Positions 34,721 to 43,899 of a DNA stretch of 64,000 nucleotides are shown here, one piece after another. Below the pieces are notes generated by a model. The model saw only the letters and a program-made list of their open reading frames with translations. It was not told the origin of the DNA and ran no database searches. Numbering within the stretch: position 1 is the first letter of the stretch; each line of letters begins with the position of its first letter. Made by a program: the position numbers and the translations under genes. The stretch is from Bin5 sp965232575 (GTDB lineage: Bacteria > Chloroflexota > Anaerolineae > Caldilineales > Caldilineaceae), in NCBI GenBank assembly GCA_965232575.1, contig CBDDPZ010000008.1, positions 62,001-126,000 on the forward strand, written 5' to 3'.

Positions 34721-37675
34721 CTAAGCACTGACCACTTCCCTAAGGCAACCCTGCAGAAACTGACCGGTGTAACTCTTCTCGACAGCCGCGACCTGCTCCG
34801 GGGTGCCTTCGGCCACTACGTAGCCGCCCGTGCCTCCGCCTTCCGGCCCCATGTCGATCACCCAGTCGCAGTTCTTGATCACATCCAGATTGTGCTCGAT
34901 GACCAGCACAGTGTTGCCCCGGTCGGATAGTTCATGCAGGACGCCCAGCAGTTTGCGCACATCCTCGAAATGCAGGCCAGTCGTCGGCTCATCGAGGATG
35001 TAGAAAGTGTTGCCGGTGTCGCGCCGGCTTAACTCTTTGCTCAGTTTGATTCGCTGCGCTTCGCCGCCCGAAAGCGTGGTCGCCGGCTGTCCCAGGCGGA
35101 TATAGCCCAGCCCGACAGCCATCAGTGTCTGCAAGCGGGAGCGAATGCGGGGGATATTCTGGAAAAAGTCCAGCGCCTCTTCGACGGTCATATTCAACAC
35201 ATCGGAGATCGATTTGCCGCGGAAGCGGATCTCGAGCGTTTCGCGGTTGTAACGGTCACCGTGACACTCCTCGCAGGAGACGTAGACGTCGGGCAGAAAC
35301 TGCATTTCGATCCTGATGATGCCGTCGCCATGGCAGGCCTCACAGCGGCCGCCTTTTACGTTAAAACTGAAACGTCCCGCCTTATATCCGCGGGCTTTCG
35401 CCTCGGGGATGCTGGCGAACAGTTCGCGCATCGGTGTAAAAAGTCCGACATAGGTTGCCGGATTGCTGCGCGGCGTCCGTCCGATCGGGCTCTGGTCGAT
35501 CTCGATAACCTTATCCAGATGCTCGATGCCCTCAATTCGCTCGCAGCTGCCAGGGCGCGCTTTGGCTCGATAGAAGCTCTGTGCCAGCCGTTTGTAGAGC
35601 ACCTCTACTACCAGGCTGGACTTGCCGCTGCCGCTAACTCCGGTCACCGCGATCAGCCGGCCCAGCGGGAAACGTACATCCACCTTTTTCAGGTTGTTCT
35701 CGGTGGCGCCGCGTACGTGCAGATATTCCCCGTTTCCTTCGCGCCGATCCATCGGTATCTCGATGCGCCGCTCGCCGCGAATGTACTGGGCGGTCAGACT
35801 TTCAGGGTGGTCGACGAAGGCATCCCGCATTCCAGAAACAACCACCTCGCCGCCGTGTTCACCGGCGCCCGGCCCCATATCAACCACCCAGTCGGCCGCG
35901 CGGATCGTTTCCTCGTCATGTTCGACCACCAGCACAGTGTTTCCCAGATCCCGCATCCCCTGCAGCGTGTTGATCAGCCGCACATTGTCTCGCTGGTGGA
36001 GGCCGATGCTCGGCTCATCCAGAATATAGAGAACGCCCATCAACTGGCTGCCGATCTGCGTAGCCAGCCGGATCCGTTGGGACTCGCCGCCGGACAGGGA
36101 TACGGCGGTGCGGTTGAGCGTCAGATAGTCCAGGCCCACATTGACCATGAACTCCAACCGCGCTTCGATCTCTTTCAATACCTGGCCGCCGATCGCGAGC
36201 TGGCGGGGGGAGAAGAGCGGTTCGGAGCCGTTGCGCCCCGCGGCGTCCCGCACCCAGGTCAGCGAATCGTTGACCGACATCGCCGTAATGTCATGGATGC
36301 TCTTGTCGGCGATCGTTACCGCCAACGCCATCGGCCGCAGCCGCCGCCCTTCGCATTCAGGGCAGGGGTTGACACCCATGTAATCTTCCAGCTTGCTGCG
36401 GATCCAATCGCTGTCGGTTTCCCGGTAGCGCCGTTGCAAGTTGGGGAGTACACCTGCATATTGCGTCTCGTAATTACGCTCGTAGCCGCGGGCGTTGCGA
36501 TAATGCACCTGCACTTTTTCCCGCCCCGGCGGCCCGTACAGGATTATATCCCGCTGTTTGCTGCTCAACTTCTTTACCGGAGCCGTGCGGGGAATCGAAA
36601 ACTGGTTGCAGACCGAGCGCAACAACTGTTTGTAGTAGCCCTCGTCACCGTTGCCGGGGTTTGAGCCTTGCCAGGGCCGCACAGCCCCTTCGGCAATACT
36701 GAGATCACCGTCCAGAATCAGATCGGGGTCGAATTCCTTCTGTACGCCCAGCCCGTCGCACGATGGACAGGCCCCGTGCGGGCTGTTGAAGCTGAAGGTG
36801 CGCGGCTCGATCTCGGTAAAGCTGAGACCGCAGCGCATACAGGCGAAGTGCTCGCTAAAGACGCGGTCGGTCGTGACGTCGCGCAGGCTGCCGTTGCCTT
36901 CAACCGGTACGCGCTTCACTTCGGAAACGATCACTGAACCCTCGCCCAACTTGAGCGCCGTTTCCACCGAGTCGGTGAGCCGCGTGCGGTCGGTGCCCGG
37001 CAGCACGCTTCCGGGGTTGTCCGGGTCGGACCGCTCCGCCCGCACGATGATGCGGTCGATCACCGCTTCGATGGTGTGCATCTTGTATCGATCCAACTCA
37101 GGGGCTTCGTCGACCTCGAACAGTTCGCCGTTCACGCGTACACGTACATAGCCCTGCGACTGCAGATCGTCGAAGACGCCTTTATGCTCCCCTTTACGAT
37201 CTTTGATGATCGGGGCCAAAATCAGCAGACGTGCGCCCTCCTCCATCTCCAGAATTGAGTTGACGATCTGTTGCGGCGTTTGCTGGGTGATCGGGTCGCC
37301 GCACTCGGGGCAATGGGGCTGGCCTACGCGTGCGAACAGCAGTCGCAGATAGTCGTAGACTTCGGTGACGGTGCCGACGGTTGAGCGGGGGTTGCGCCCG
37401 GCGCCCTTCTGGTCGATTGAAATCGCGGGGCTGAGCCCTTCGATCTGATCGACATCCGGCTTTTCCATCAAACCGAGGAACTGCCGAGCATAGGAGGAAA
37501 GAGACTCGACGTAACGGCGCTGCCCTTCGGCGTAAATGGTATCGAAGGCCAGGCTGCTCTTGCCGCTGCCGCTCAGCCCGGTGATCACCACCAGCTTATC
37601 GCGTGGGATCTCCAGATCCACGTTGCGCAGATTGTGTTCGCGTGCGCCTCGTATGATCAGCTTGTCAAGCGCCAT
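34721..37675 (-). CDS. uvrA: Excinuclease ABC subunit A (UvrA)
   Basis: 984 residues from an ATG with GGAGG five bases upstream; a longer frame adds 22 unrelated residues. Two ABC modules are present: Walker A GLSGSGKSS and GVSGSGKSS; signatures LSGGESQRIRL and LSGGEAQRIKL; Walker B LDEPTTGLHFED. Zinc-binding pairs are seen in CPECGDPIT, CMRCG/CPSC and CEACHGDG/CEECHGD. UvrA dimers find bulky DNA lesions and load UvrB in nucleotide excision repair. An SOS operator lies about 80 bp upstream of its start. Confidence 0.97.
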   Translation of the reverse strand: MALDKLIIRGAREHNLRNVDLEIPRDKLVVITGLSGSGKSSLAFDTIYAEGQRRYVESLSSYARQFLGLMEKPDVDQIEGLSPAISIDQKGAGRNPRSTVGTVTEVYDYLRLLFARVGQPHCPECGDPITQQTPQQIVNSILEMEEGARLLILAPIIKDRKGEHKGVFDDLQSQGYVRVRVNGELFEVDEAPELDRYKMHTIEAVIDRIIVRAERSDPDNPGSVLPGTDRTRLTDSVETALKLGEGSVIVSEVKRVPVEGNGSLRDVTTDRVFSEHFACMRCGLSFTEIEPRTFSFNSPHGACPSCDGLGVQKEFDPDLILDGDLSIAEGAVRPWQGSNPGNGDEGYYKQLLRSVCNQFSIPRTAPVKKLSSKQRDIILYGPPGREKVQVHYRNARGYERNYETQYAGVLPNLQRRYRETDSDWIRSKLEDYMGVNPCPECEGRRLRPMALAVTIADKSIHDITAMSVNDSLTWVRDAAGRNGSEPLFSPRQLAIGGQVLKEIEARLEFMVNVGLDYLTLNRTAVSLSGGESQRIRLATQIGSQLMGVLYILDEPSIGLHQRDNVRLINTLQGMRDLGNTVLVVEHDEETIRAADWVVDMGPGAGEHGGEVVVSGMRDAFVDHPESLTAQYIRGERRIEIPMDRREGNGEYLHVRGATENNLKKVDVRFPLGRLIAVTGVSGSGKSSLVVEVLYKRLAQSFYRAKARPGSCERIEGIEHLDKVIEIDQSPIGRTPRSNPATYVGLFTPMRELFASIPEAKARGYKAGRFSFNVKGGRCEACHGDGIIRIEMQFLPDVYVSCEECHGDRYNRETLEIRFRGKSISDVLNMTVEEALDFFQNIPRIRSRLQTLMAVGLGYIRLGQPATTLSGGEAQRIKLSKELSRRDTGNTFYILDEPTTGLHFEDVRKLLGVLHELSDRGNTVLVIEHNLDVIKNCDWVIDMGPEGGGTGGYVVAEGTPEQVAAVEKSYTGQFLQGCLREVVSA

Positions 37676-37756
37676 GCAGCCTCCAAACGTTTCCGGTTCC
37701 TGATAGCCAAGCGCCCAGTCGCGGCGCCCATCAATAGACAAGAGATCCGAGAATGT

Positions 37757-37768
37757 GAACGAATGTTC
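37757..37768 (-). promoter_or_regulatory. uvrA: SOS (LexA-type) operator upstream of uvrA
   Basis: GAACGAATGTTC, a fully matching GAAC-N4-GTTC site, 82 bp upstream of the uvrA ATG; the minus strand reads CGAACATTCGTTC. TTCACA beside it could be a -35, but a clear -10 was not found. Confidence 0.7.
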
Positions 37769-38112
37769 GCTATCAGGGCCATATTACCACTCTTGGTCGC
37801 TACTGTCCATAAATGGAAAGTAATGGGTGCGATTCAAAATGGAGGCGAGTTTCCGGCTGCCTCTGTCCCACTGCACAGGCTGCGGGCGAGACGCCCGCGA
37901 TCCCAGTGAGGCGCCCCCAAATCTGACGCACACCCAAAGTAATATATTACCAAAATGCTCCGGCACTTGAGAAATTGTCGGGTGAATACACCGGAGTGTG
38001 GAGTGAACTCCGTGTTTCGAGGGTTTGAAGCCACGGAGAACGGTCTGATCGAATTGCTGTGTAATATGTCTACGATCTGTCTACGAACAGTAGGTAGAGG
38101 CAGGTTCTGCTC
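37769..38112. other. Intergenic stretch upstream of the uvrA operator
   Basis: No gene seen. It holds a perfect hairpin GCGGGC-GAGAC-GCCCGC at 37882-37898, whose surrounding sequence resembles dispersed GC-rich intergenic repeats, and an AT-rich palindrome GTAATATATTAC at 37939-37950. Confidence 0.45.
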
Positions 38113-38823
38113 TCACTCCTGGCGAGCATCGTGCTGCCAGGTCGGCTGCGGCTGCCAACGAGGCGGATCGTAGAAGGGTCGCAGAGAAGGATCTTCTTGC
38201 CACTCGAAGGCGAATCGGATGCGGGTAAGGTGGGCAGCGTGCAGATCATCCCAGGGGAGATCCTGCGGCGCGAACCAGCCAACGTCCAGCGTCTCCCTGG
38301 TGACGATTGGGGTTCCTTCGACGTGGCGGGCGGCGAAGAGCAGACAGTAGAGATGATGCAGACCGCCGCCGCCGTGATAGTTGTTGTCGAACATGCCGAG
38401 AAATCCGCTCAGCGCAACCCGGCAGCCGGTCTCTTCCCACACCTCGCGCACCGCGCCTTCCGCCGGCAGTTCGTTTACCTCGCACCACCCGCCCGGCAGG
38501 GCCCAACGCCCATTGTCCGTCCGTTGGATCAGGAGGATGCGGCCGGCATTATCGAAGACGGCAGTATCCACCACCGTATATGGAGAAACGTAGCGCGTAT
38601 CATCGAAGAAGTGGCGCTGGATTTTCGCCAGCGGACGCGCGTCCACCAGGGCTGTCAATTCGGCGCACAGAGCCAGCATCTCCTCGAAAGTCTCGGTCTG
38701 GTAAGGATTGTCGGCAAAACGCAAGCCGTTATTGCTCAGCGCACGCAGCTTTCCGGCAACATGCAGAATCGTCTCTTCCGGCGACCCTTCTTCCATAACT
38801 CTCCAGTCATTCGTTTCCATCAT
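38113..38823 (-). CDS. Nudix hydrolase, ADP-ribose/NDP-sugar type
   Basis: About 236 residues from ATG at 38823, which has GGGAG just upstream. A complete Nudix box is visible, G-x5-E-x7-REVWEETG (within GGWCEVNELPAEGAVREVWEETG, shown here by key residues only). The N-terminal 80 residues match the Nudix_N region of ADP-ribose-type enzymes: a helical segment then RHFFDDTRYVSPYTVVDTAV. It should hydrolyse an X-linked nucleoside diphosphate for metabolite housekeeping. A GNAT gene lies 46 bp upstream on the same strand. Confidence 0.87.
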   Translation of the reverse strand: MMETNDWRVMEEGSPEETILHVAGKLRALSNNGLRFADNPYQTETFEEMLALCAELTALVDARPLAKIQRHFFDDTRYVSPYTVVDTAVFDNAGRILLIQRTDNGRWALPGGWCEVNELPAEGAVREVWEETGCRVALSGFLGMFDNNYHGGGGLHHLYCLLFAARHVEGTPIVTRETLDVGWFAPQDLPWDDLHAAHLTRIRFAFEWQEDPSLRPFYDPPRWQPQPTWQHDARQE

Positions 38824-38868
38824 CACTCCCACTCGTACAATCAGATAGCCTGCTAATGCAGTTGGTTA

Positions 38869-39405
38869 TCAGCCACTGATTTCCAGTTCCTTCTCCATTG
38901 CCAGAAGACGCACCAGGCGCTTGCCTGAACGGATGCGCTGAGCCTCGCCGGTCAGGGTAAAACCGAGAGACTGGAAAAACCTGAGCGCGCCGGGGTTGAA
39001 CTGCTCGACGCCCAATTTGGCCTCGCGCACAGCACCTTCCGCAGCGAGCCACGGCTCCAGCAGGGCCCAGGCACTGGTGCCCACGCGCTGCCGTTGGAAT
39101 GGCTCCGCCACCAGCAGGATTCCGACATATGCTGTTTCGGGGTCCGGCCAGTGCAAGCGGAAGTCGATCAGCCCCACCAGTTGTGCGCCGGCTTCGGGGT
39201 TGCCCGGCTCATTCGCGGCGACAATCCCCAGCCCCATACGGCCCGGCTCGGCCTCGATCGCTTCCAAATCGCGCACCGACTGCCCGGCGGGCGCCTGGGC
39301 CAGATGATACATCGCCCAATAGGCCGGGGACAGTTCGTACACCCGTTGCAGCGCATCGGCGTGCAGCGAAGCTTCCAGGGGAAGCAGTGAGATGGAGAGC
39401 GTCAT
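38869..39405 (-). CDS. GNAT family N-acetyltransferase
   Basis: About 178 residues from ATG at 39405; a longer frame adds 20 residues with no similarity. GNAT features: a central strand TAYVGILLVAEPFQRQRVGTSAW with the acetyl-CoA loop RQRVGTSAW, then EAKLGVEQFNPGALRFFQSLGFTLTG. The substrate is unknown. Its start overlaps the stop of the dynamin-like GTPase by 4 bp (ATGA), so the pair is co-translated. A role in modifying that GTPase's cargo or a side metabolite cannot be told. Confidence 0.82.
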   Translation of the reverse strand: MTLSISLLPLEASLHADALQRVYELSPAYWAMYHLAQAPAGQSVRDLEAIEAEPGRMGLGIVAANEPGNPEAGAQLVGLIDFRLHWPDPETAYVGILLVAEPFQRQRVGTSAWALLEPWLAAEGAVREAKLGVEQFNPGALRFFQSLGFTLTGEAQRIRSGKRLVRLLAMEKELEISG

Positions 39406-41198
39406 GACGGCAGCGGCGTATGGTTCGCGGCCAACTCCTCCACACTGCGCCGCAGCCCTTTCCACTCGCCCTCGGCGCGCTGCAGATCGGCCGCAAGCGT
39501 CTCCAGCTTTTCCCGCTCTACGCGCACGAAGCGTGTGTAAGGCGCAACTGCCTCGCGGATGCGCTGCACGCTGCCTGCCAGTTCCGAATCGAACTGCTGG
39601 CTGATGGCGGTATCAAGCCGCCGACGCAGGTCGCCTATACGTGCGCGCAGTTGGGCTTTCACCTTCTGCCGCCGGTAGGGGAGCACATAGAGACCGAGTG
39701 CGGCGAGGGCGCTGGCGCCGAGGACACCGGTCACATCGAGGAAGGTCGTATTTAGAATAACCACGAGGATTGCGCCGAGGCCGATGGCGCCGGCTTCGAC
39801 TGCGGCAGTTTGGAGGATAGCCCGCTGCACGTCCTTGGCCAGCTTCAACGCCTCGGCCTCGCGATCATAGGAGTCGACCACTTCCTGCGCGCTGCGGCCG
39901 ATACTCTTTAACAAATTCTGGCGGTTGAAATCGAATTCGCCCCGCACATGGCCGATCATCTGGTCGGTGTGCTGAAGAGACCGGCGCTCGATGAACTCCA
40001 TCACCGCCTGCCACTGGCGGTAGTCGCGCTCGATCAGCCAGTCGATCAGTTCGTCTACATGCCTCTCGACCGCCCGGCTGCTGTCGGCCAGGACGCGGCG
40101 CTCGAACTCACCTCGCAGGCGCTCGCTGTTGATCAGTTCGACGATACGGGTAATGCGCAGATTCTCGTCGAAGAAACGGTCGCCGCGCTCCGCCATTTCG
40201 TAGAGTACGTTATCGACGCGGTCGCTCTGGTAGCGGAAATCCCGCCGCATATCGTTCTGGTAGGCCGCCAACTGCTGGTCGATGGCGTCCAGCGCCTGGA
40301 AATCACCCTTGAGCAGAGATTGACGCTGTCTGATCACGTCCTGGTAGCTGGCTATCAAAGCTTCGGCGATTCCGATCGGGTTGGAGAGTTGCAGCCGCAC
40401 GCGCTCTCCGGCGTCGAGAAAGTCGAGAATGTACTGCTCCAGCGGGCCGAACTGACTGCGCTGCCAGAGGGAGGCGCGGAAGGATGGTCTTGAATCTTCT
40501 GTCTCCTCGTTACTCTCTCCCGATTTTTTTGCTTCCAGCGCGAGGCGGGCGCTGACGGCGAAGATTGCCGGCGCTACGCCAAGCAATTCGTGGGCGTTCT
40601 GGCGCACGAATTCGAGCACCTCTCGCTGCTCCTCTTCTGTGGTCAGCAGTTCGATCTTGTTGACCACGATCACGATCTTTTTGCCCCAGTCGCGGATCTG
40701 TTGAAGGAAGGCGCGCTCCGATTCGCTGAATGGCCGGTCCGCGCTGGTGACGAAGAGGACGAGGTCGCTGCGGGGCACGAAATGCTCGGTCAGCTCCTGG
40801 TGCTGGCGAATTACGGCGTTGGTGCCGGGCGTATCGACCAGATTGACTTCCTGCAGCCAGGGAACGGGCAGACGGCGCACGGCCATGCCCTGGTCAGCGC
40901 CCGGCTGCTCAGCGGCATCGCTGTGGCGGATCAGAACCAGTTCGCTGGTGGTGGGCACGACGCCTTCGGGCAGAAATTCTTCCCCCAGCAGCGCGTTGAT
41001 GACGGCGCTCTTGCCGGCGTTGAATTCGCCCACCACCACCATCAGGAAAAGCTCTTCCAATTGGGCCAGCGCGTTGCGGATCAGCCCCAGGTCGGAGTCG
41101 GACGCGTCGAGGCGCGCGAGGGTCACCTGCAGGTCGCCCAGCAGTTGACGCTCTTTCTGTAGGATTCGGCCCTGCTCAGCGGTCAATACCTGCTGCAC
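39402..41198 (-). CDS. Dynamin-like GTPase, bacterial
   Basis: 598 residues. GTPase motifs: P-loop GEFNAGKS (G1), a switch I threonine in GVVPTTSE, G3 NLVDTPG, G4 NKIE (variant of NKxD). A helical stalk follows with RRDFRYQSDRVDNVLYEMAERGDRFFDENLR. Near residues 480-520 there is a hydrophobic pair AIGLGAILVVILNTTFLDVTG...ALAALGLYVLPY that would insert in a membrane, as the paddle does in bacterial dynamins. Such proteins bend or fuse membranes and take part in envelope stress or phage tolerance. It lacks the tandem duplication seen in some BDLPs. The gene is followed by a co-translated GNAT gene. Confidence 0.85.
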   Translation of the reverse strand: MQQVLTAEQGRILQKERQLLGDLQVTLARLDASDSDLGLIRNALAQLEELFLMVVVGEFNAGKSAVINALLGEEFLPEGVVPTTSELVLIRHSDAAEQPGADQGMAVRRLPVPWLQEVNLVDTPGTNAVIRQHQELTEHFVPRSDLVLFVTSADRPFSESERAFLQQIRDWGKKIVIVVNKIELLTTEEEQREVLEFVRQNAHELLGVAPAIFAVSARLALEAKKSGESNEETEDSRPSFRASLWQRSQFGPLEQYILDFLDAGERVRLQLSNPIGIAEALIASYQDVIRQRQSLLKGDFQALDAIDQQLAAYQNDMRRDFRYQSDRVDNVLYEMAERGDRFFDENLRITRIVELINSERLRGEFERRVLADSSRAVERHVDELIDWLIERDYRQWQAVMEFIERRSLQHTDQMIGHVRGEFDFNRQNLLKSIGRSAQEVVDSYDREAEALKLAKDVQRAILQTAAVEAGAIGLGAILVVILNTTFLDVTGVLGASALAALGLYVLPYRRQKVKAQLRARIGDLRRRLDTAISQQFDSELAGSVQRIREAVAPYTRFVRVEREKLETLAADLQRAEGEWKGLRRSVEELAANHTPLPS

Positions 41199-41283
41199 GC
41201 ATTTCCTCAGTATAGGCTGAAATCCATGTCGGACGCGGCACAGGGCATTCTAGCACAGGGGGACTTGCGTTCATATCGCCGGG

Positions 41284-41401
41284 GGGTAATGGGGTGCGTC
41301 CCAGATTTTTTGCGAGATTCGTCTGACCAGTGTTGGCTACAGCCTGGTCAATGAATCAGCTCCACTTGGCGGACAACAATTTGGGATGCACCCGGGTAAT
41401 G
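41284..41401. mobile_element. MITE-like element with terminal inverted repeats and 8-bp target duplication
   Basis: A 102-bp element at 41292-41393. Its ends are GGGTGCGTCCCAGATT (41292-41307) and AATTTGGGATGCACCC (41378-41393), inverted repeats of 16 bp with two mismatches. It is flanked by an identical 8-bp direct repeat GGGTAATG (41284-41291 and 41394-41401). There is no coding capacity. This is the signature of a non-autonomous transposon moved by a transposase elsewhere. No second copy was noticed in the window. Confidence 0.7.
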
Positions 41402-41441
41402 GGTTAAGGGCCAGGGGCAGACCCATGCCTCGCAGAGGGAT

Positions 41442-42050
41442 TCACCTCCGCATCAGTCCTTCCAGGCGCTTCTTCACGGCAGGCCACTCGCTTTCAATGA
41501 CGCTGTAGTAGACGGTATGCCGGTCCACGCCGTCACGGGCAATGCGGTGGTTGCGCAGGGTGCCTTCCTCGACTGCGCCCAGGCGCAGAATCGCGCATCG
41601 CGACCGTTCGTTGCGGCTGTCTGATTTGAGGGAGACACGGCGCGCCGCCAGGTCCTCGAAGGCGTGCCGCAGCAGCAGGTATTTGCATTCGGTGTTCACG
41701 CCGGTCCGCTGCCACGCGGTCCCATACCATGTCATACCTATCTCCAGCGTCCGGTGCTCGCGAACGATGTCAATGTACGCAGTCGAACCCACCGCCTTGA
41801 CGGTCTCCAGGTGCATCACGGTAAAGGTGACACGTGTTCCCGCTGCCGATTCTTCCAGACACGCTTGGATCCACTCCTCGGCGTCGGAAACACTGCTAAG
41901 AGCAGGGCGGGCGGCGTATCTCCATATCGATTCCTCCGCGCCCACGGCATACAGGCCGGCGGCATGCGCCAGCGCGATTGGCTCGAGTCGCACCAGGTTG
42001 CCGGTCAGCGTGACCGGCTGTGGATCAAAGATTGTATTCGCTATAGCCAT
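41442..42050 (-). CDS. RimJ/RimL-type GNAT N-acetyltransferase
   Basis: 202 residues from ATG at 42050, chosen because VTLTGNLVRLEPIALAHAAGLY is the usual N-terminal beta-strand; a longer frame adds 83 unrelated residues. The acetyl-CoA region is EIGMTWYGTAWQRTGVNTECKYLLLRHAFEDLAARRVSLKSD, the RimJ/RimL pattern where the loop is less glycine-rich, then RSRCAILRLGAVEEGTLRNH. The substrate may be a peptide or small amine. It stands alone between a MITE-like element and the first ABC set; the start has a weak ribosome binding site. Confidence 0.82.
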   Translation of the reverse strand: MAIANTIFDPQPVTLTGNLVRLEPIALAHAAGLYAVGAEESIWRYAARPALSSVSDAEEWIQACLEESAAGTRVTFTVMHLETVKAVGSTAYIDIVREHRTLEIGMTWYGTAWQRTGVNTECKYLLLRHAFEDLAARRVSLKSDSRNERSRCAILRLGAVEEGTLRNHRIARDGVDRHTVYYSVIESEWPAVKKRLEGLMRR

Positions 42051-42484
42051 GTCGGATTGTAGTACGGTCAGCAGTGTGAATCTGTCGGATTTCGAAATGG
42101 TAATGGCAATCGGTCCGCCAGTCAACTGACTCATGAAACCCGGGTGCAGTCCAGGCAGGGTGGGCTTTAAGCGAGCCTCTGGTTCGCGACGCAGGCCGCG
42201 GGCGAGACGTTTGCCGTGAGTCGACGCCATCTTTTGCGTTGAGCCGACCGCATCCGCCGCGCCTTGGCGAAGCGCAAACAGGCCCTTGGCGAACGGCAAA
42301 CAGCGCTCCCAGGGGGATATCCCTACAATCCTGAATGCGCCCGGGACAGGAGTAATCTTGCGCTCTGCCTCCAGATCCGCTAGAATCTGCCGTACTCAGG
42401 ATGCTTGCATCCGTTTCCCGCGACGAAAACTCAATACGCTGCACATTTCTAACCATATTTCAGACGAAAAGGAGCGCGAACAGC
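42051..42484. other. Divergent intergenic region with direct repeat
   Basis: 434 bp without a supported gene. Two near-identical copies of about 20 bp, TTGGCGAAGCGCAAACAG and TTGGCGAACGGCAAACAG (42264-42281 and 42286-42303), lie in tandem. The promoter of the first ABC set is within it. Confidence 0.45.
42358..42412 (+). promoter_or_regulatory. Candidate promoter and operator of the first ABC set
   Basis: TTGCGC (42358-42363), 17-bp spacer, TAGAAT (42381-42386). A palindrome GGATGC-TT-GCATCC (42399-42412) follows at about +6, where a repressor would block transcription. No regulator gene is seen beside it. Confidence 0.45.
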
Positions 42485-43882
42485 ATGACTCACGATACTA
42501 CCCTTAGTCGGCGCCGTTTCCTGCAGTGGAGCGCGGTCGGCATCGGCGGCGCGGCCATCGCGGCCTGCGCTGCGCCTGCGGCGCCTGCGGCCGCCCCTGA
42601 AGAGGCGGAGATGGCAGCCGAAGAGGTTATCACCATTTCCTGGTGGCACGCCTGGGGCGGCACCACCGGCATGGCGGCCATGGAAGGCGTCGCCGCGGCC
42701 TTCAACGAGGAAGACCGCAACGTCAAGGTTGAACGCCTACACGTAACTGAAATGAATGACAAGCTGCTGGCCGCGATCGCCGGCGGCACGCCGCCGGACG
42801 TGGGCGTTTGCTGCGTCCAGTATGCCGAACTCTACTCGCGCGGCGCGGTCATGCCCATCGACGACCGCATTGACAACAGCGACGTCATCGGCCGCGACGA
42901 CTTTGTTCCCGGCCTGCTCGAGTCGATGCAGTGGCAGGGCGAAACATACGGCGTGCCCGGCTTCGAAGCTGGTCCCCGCTACGGCCTCATGTACAACAAG
43001 GCCATCATTGATGAGGCCGGTCTCGACCCCGAAAACCTGCCCCGCACCTGGGACGAGATGTTCGAATGGCACGTCGAGTTGACCAATTTCGACGACGCCG
43101 GCAACGTCGAGATCGTCGGCTTCGACCCCCGCGACGCCACCGCCGGCAACGGACCGGCCACCAACATCCCGCAATTCTGGGCCCTCACATACGGTCTCGA
43201 CATGTGGGACGACGAGACCAGCACCTTCAACTACGACAACGAACTATTTGTCAGTGCCCTGCAAACGATCAAGCGCTTCACCGATCATGTCGGCGTGCAG
43301 CAGATGGAGTCGTTCCGCTCCAGCTTCGGCGGGTGGACGCAAAGCCCCTCATCCTCCTTCCCCAGCGGCGTTCAGGCCATGATTGTAACCGGCTACTACG
43401 CCCCCGGTGAACTTTTCCACTCCGCCCCCGACAAGGAGTTCGGCGTCGGTTGGGTGCCCGTTTCAGAAGACCGCCGCGACGTCACCTTCCAGAACGTGGG
43501 CGGCCATCCGATGTACATTCCCAACGGTGTTACGGAAATCGACGCAGCCTTCGAGTTCATCGAGTTCTGTTCGGAAGAAAAGGCGCAAAACGTCATTTTC
43601 GACAATACCGGCTGGCTGGGCGGCCGCAAGGCTCTCTACGACCCCGACCTGCCCAAGTACCAACGTTACGAAAACCTGGACTGGTTCCTGCGCTCGGTCA
43701 ATGAGGCGGATGAACTGTGGGCGTGCCCGGTCATCCCCATCCAGGGCTTCGTCAACCAGCAGCGTTCCCGCACGTACGAGTCTGTCATCTTCGGCGACAA
43801 GGAGCCCGAACAGGCCGCCGCCGACATGCAGGCCGCCTGCACGGAAGAGATGCTGAAGCAGTTCCCCGAACTGGTAGGATAG
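42485..43882 (+). CDS. ABC importer solute-binding lipoprotein (carbohydrate family 1 type), set 1
   Basis: 465 residues from the ATG with AAGGAG ten bases upstream. The N-terminus carries both a Tat motif (SRRRFLQW) and a lipobox (IAAC), so it is exported folded and anchored. The mature part has the family 1 binding-protein pattern ITISWWHAWGG, AFNEEDRNVKVERLHV, GTPPDVGVCCVQYAELYSRG and YGLMYNKAIIDEAGLDPENLPRTWDEM. It captures a sugar or sugar-like ligand and hands it to the permeases that follow. The ligand cannot be named. It is the first gene of set 1, with a 17-bp-spaced promoter about 100 bp upstream. Confidence 0.9.
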   Translation: MTHDTTLSRRRFLQWSAVGIGGAAIAACAAPAAPAAAPEEAEMAAEEVITISWWHAWGGTTGMAAMEGVAAAFNEEDRNVKVERLHVTEMNDKLLAAIAGGTPPDVGVCCVQYAELYSRGAVMPIDDRIDNSDVIGRDDFVPGLLESMQWQGETYGVPGFEAGPRYGLMYNKAIIDEAGLDPENLPRTWDEMFEWHVELTNFDDAGNVEIVGFDPRDATAGNGPATNIPQFWALTYGLDMWDDETSTFNYDNELFVSALQTIKRFTDHVGVQQMESFRSSFGGWTQSPSSSFPSGVQAMIVTGYYAPGELFHSAPDKEFGVGWVPVSEDRRDVTFQNVGGHPMYIPNGVTEIDAAFEFIEFCSEEKAQNVIFDNTGWLGGRKALYDPDLPKYQRYENLDWFLRSVNEADELWACPVIPIQGFVNQQRSRTYESVIFGDKEPEQAAADMQAACTEEMLKQFPELVG

Positions 43883-43899
43883 AAAAAGACGGAACATAC

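Noticed and set aside
35261..36664. Long open frame opposite uvrA
   Set aside because: Antisense to highly conserved UvrA motifs; no ribosome binding site or domain; codon-bias artefact.
37882..37898. Terminator at the GC hairpin upstream of uvrA
   Set aside because: No T run on either side; more like a dispersed GC-rich repeat.
38861..38885. AGTGGCT heptad unit near a GNAT stop
   Set aside because: The unit lies in the last codons of the GNAT gene on the minus strand, so the match is likely chance.
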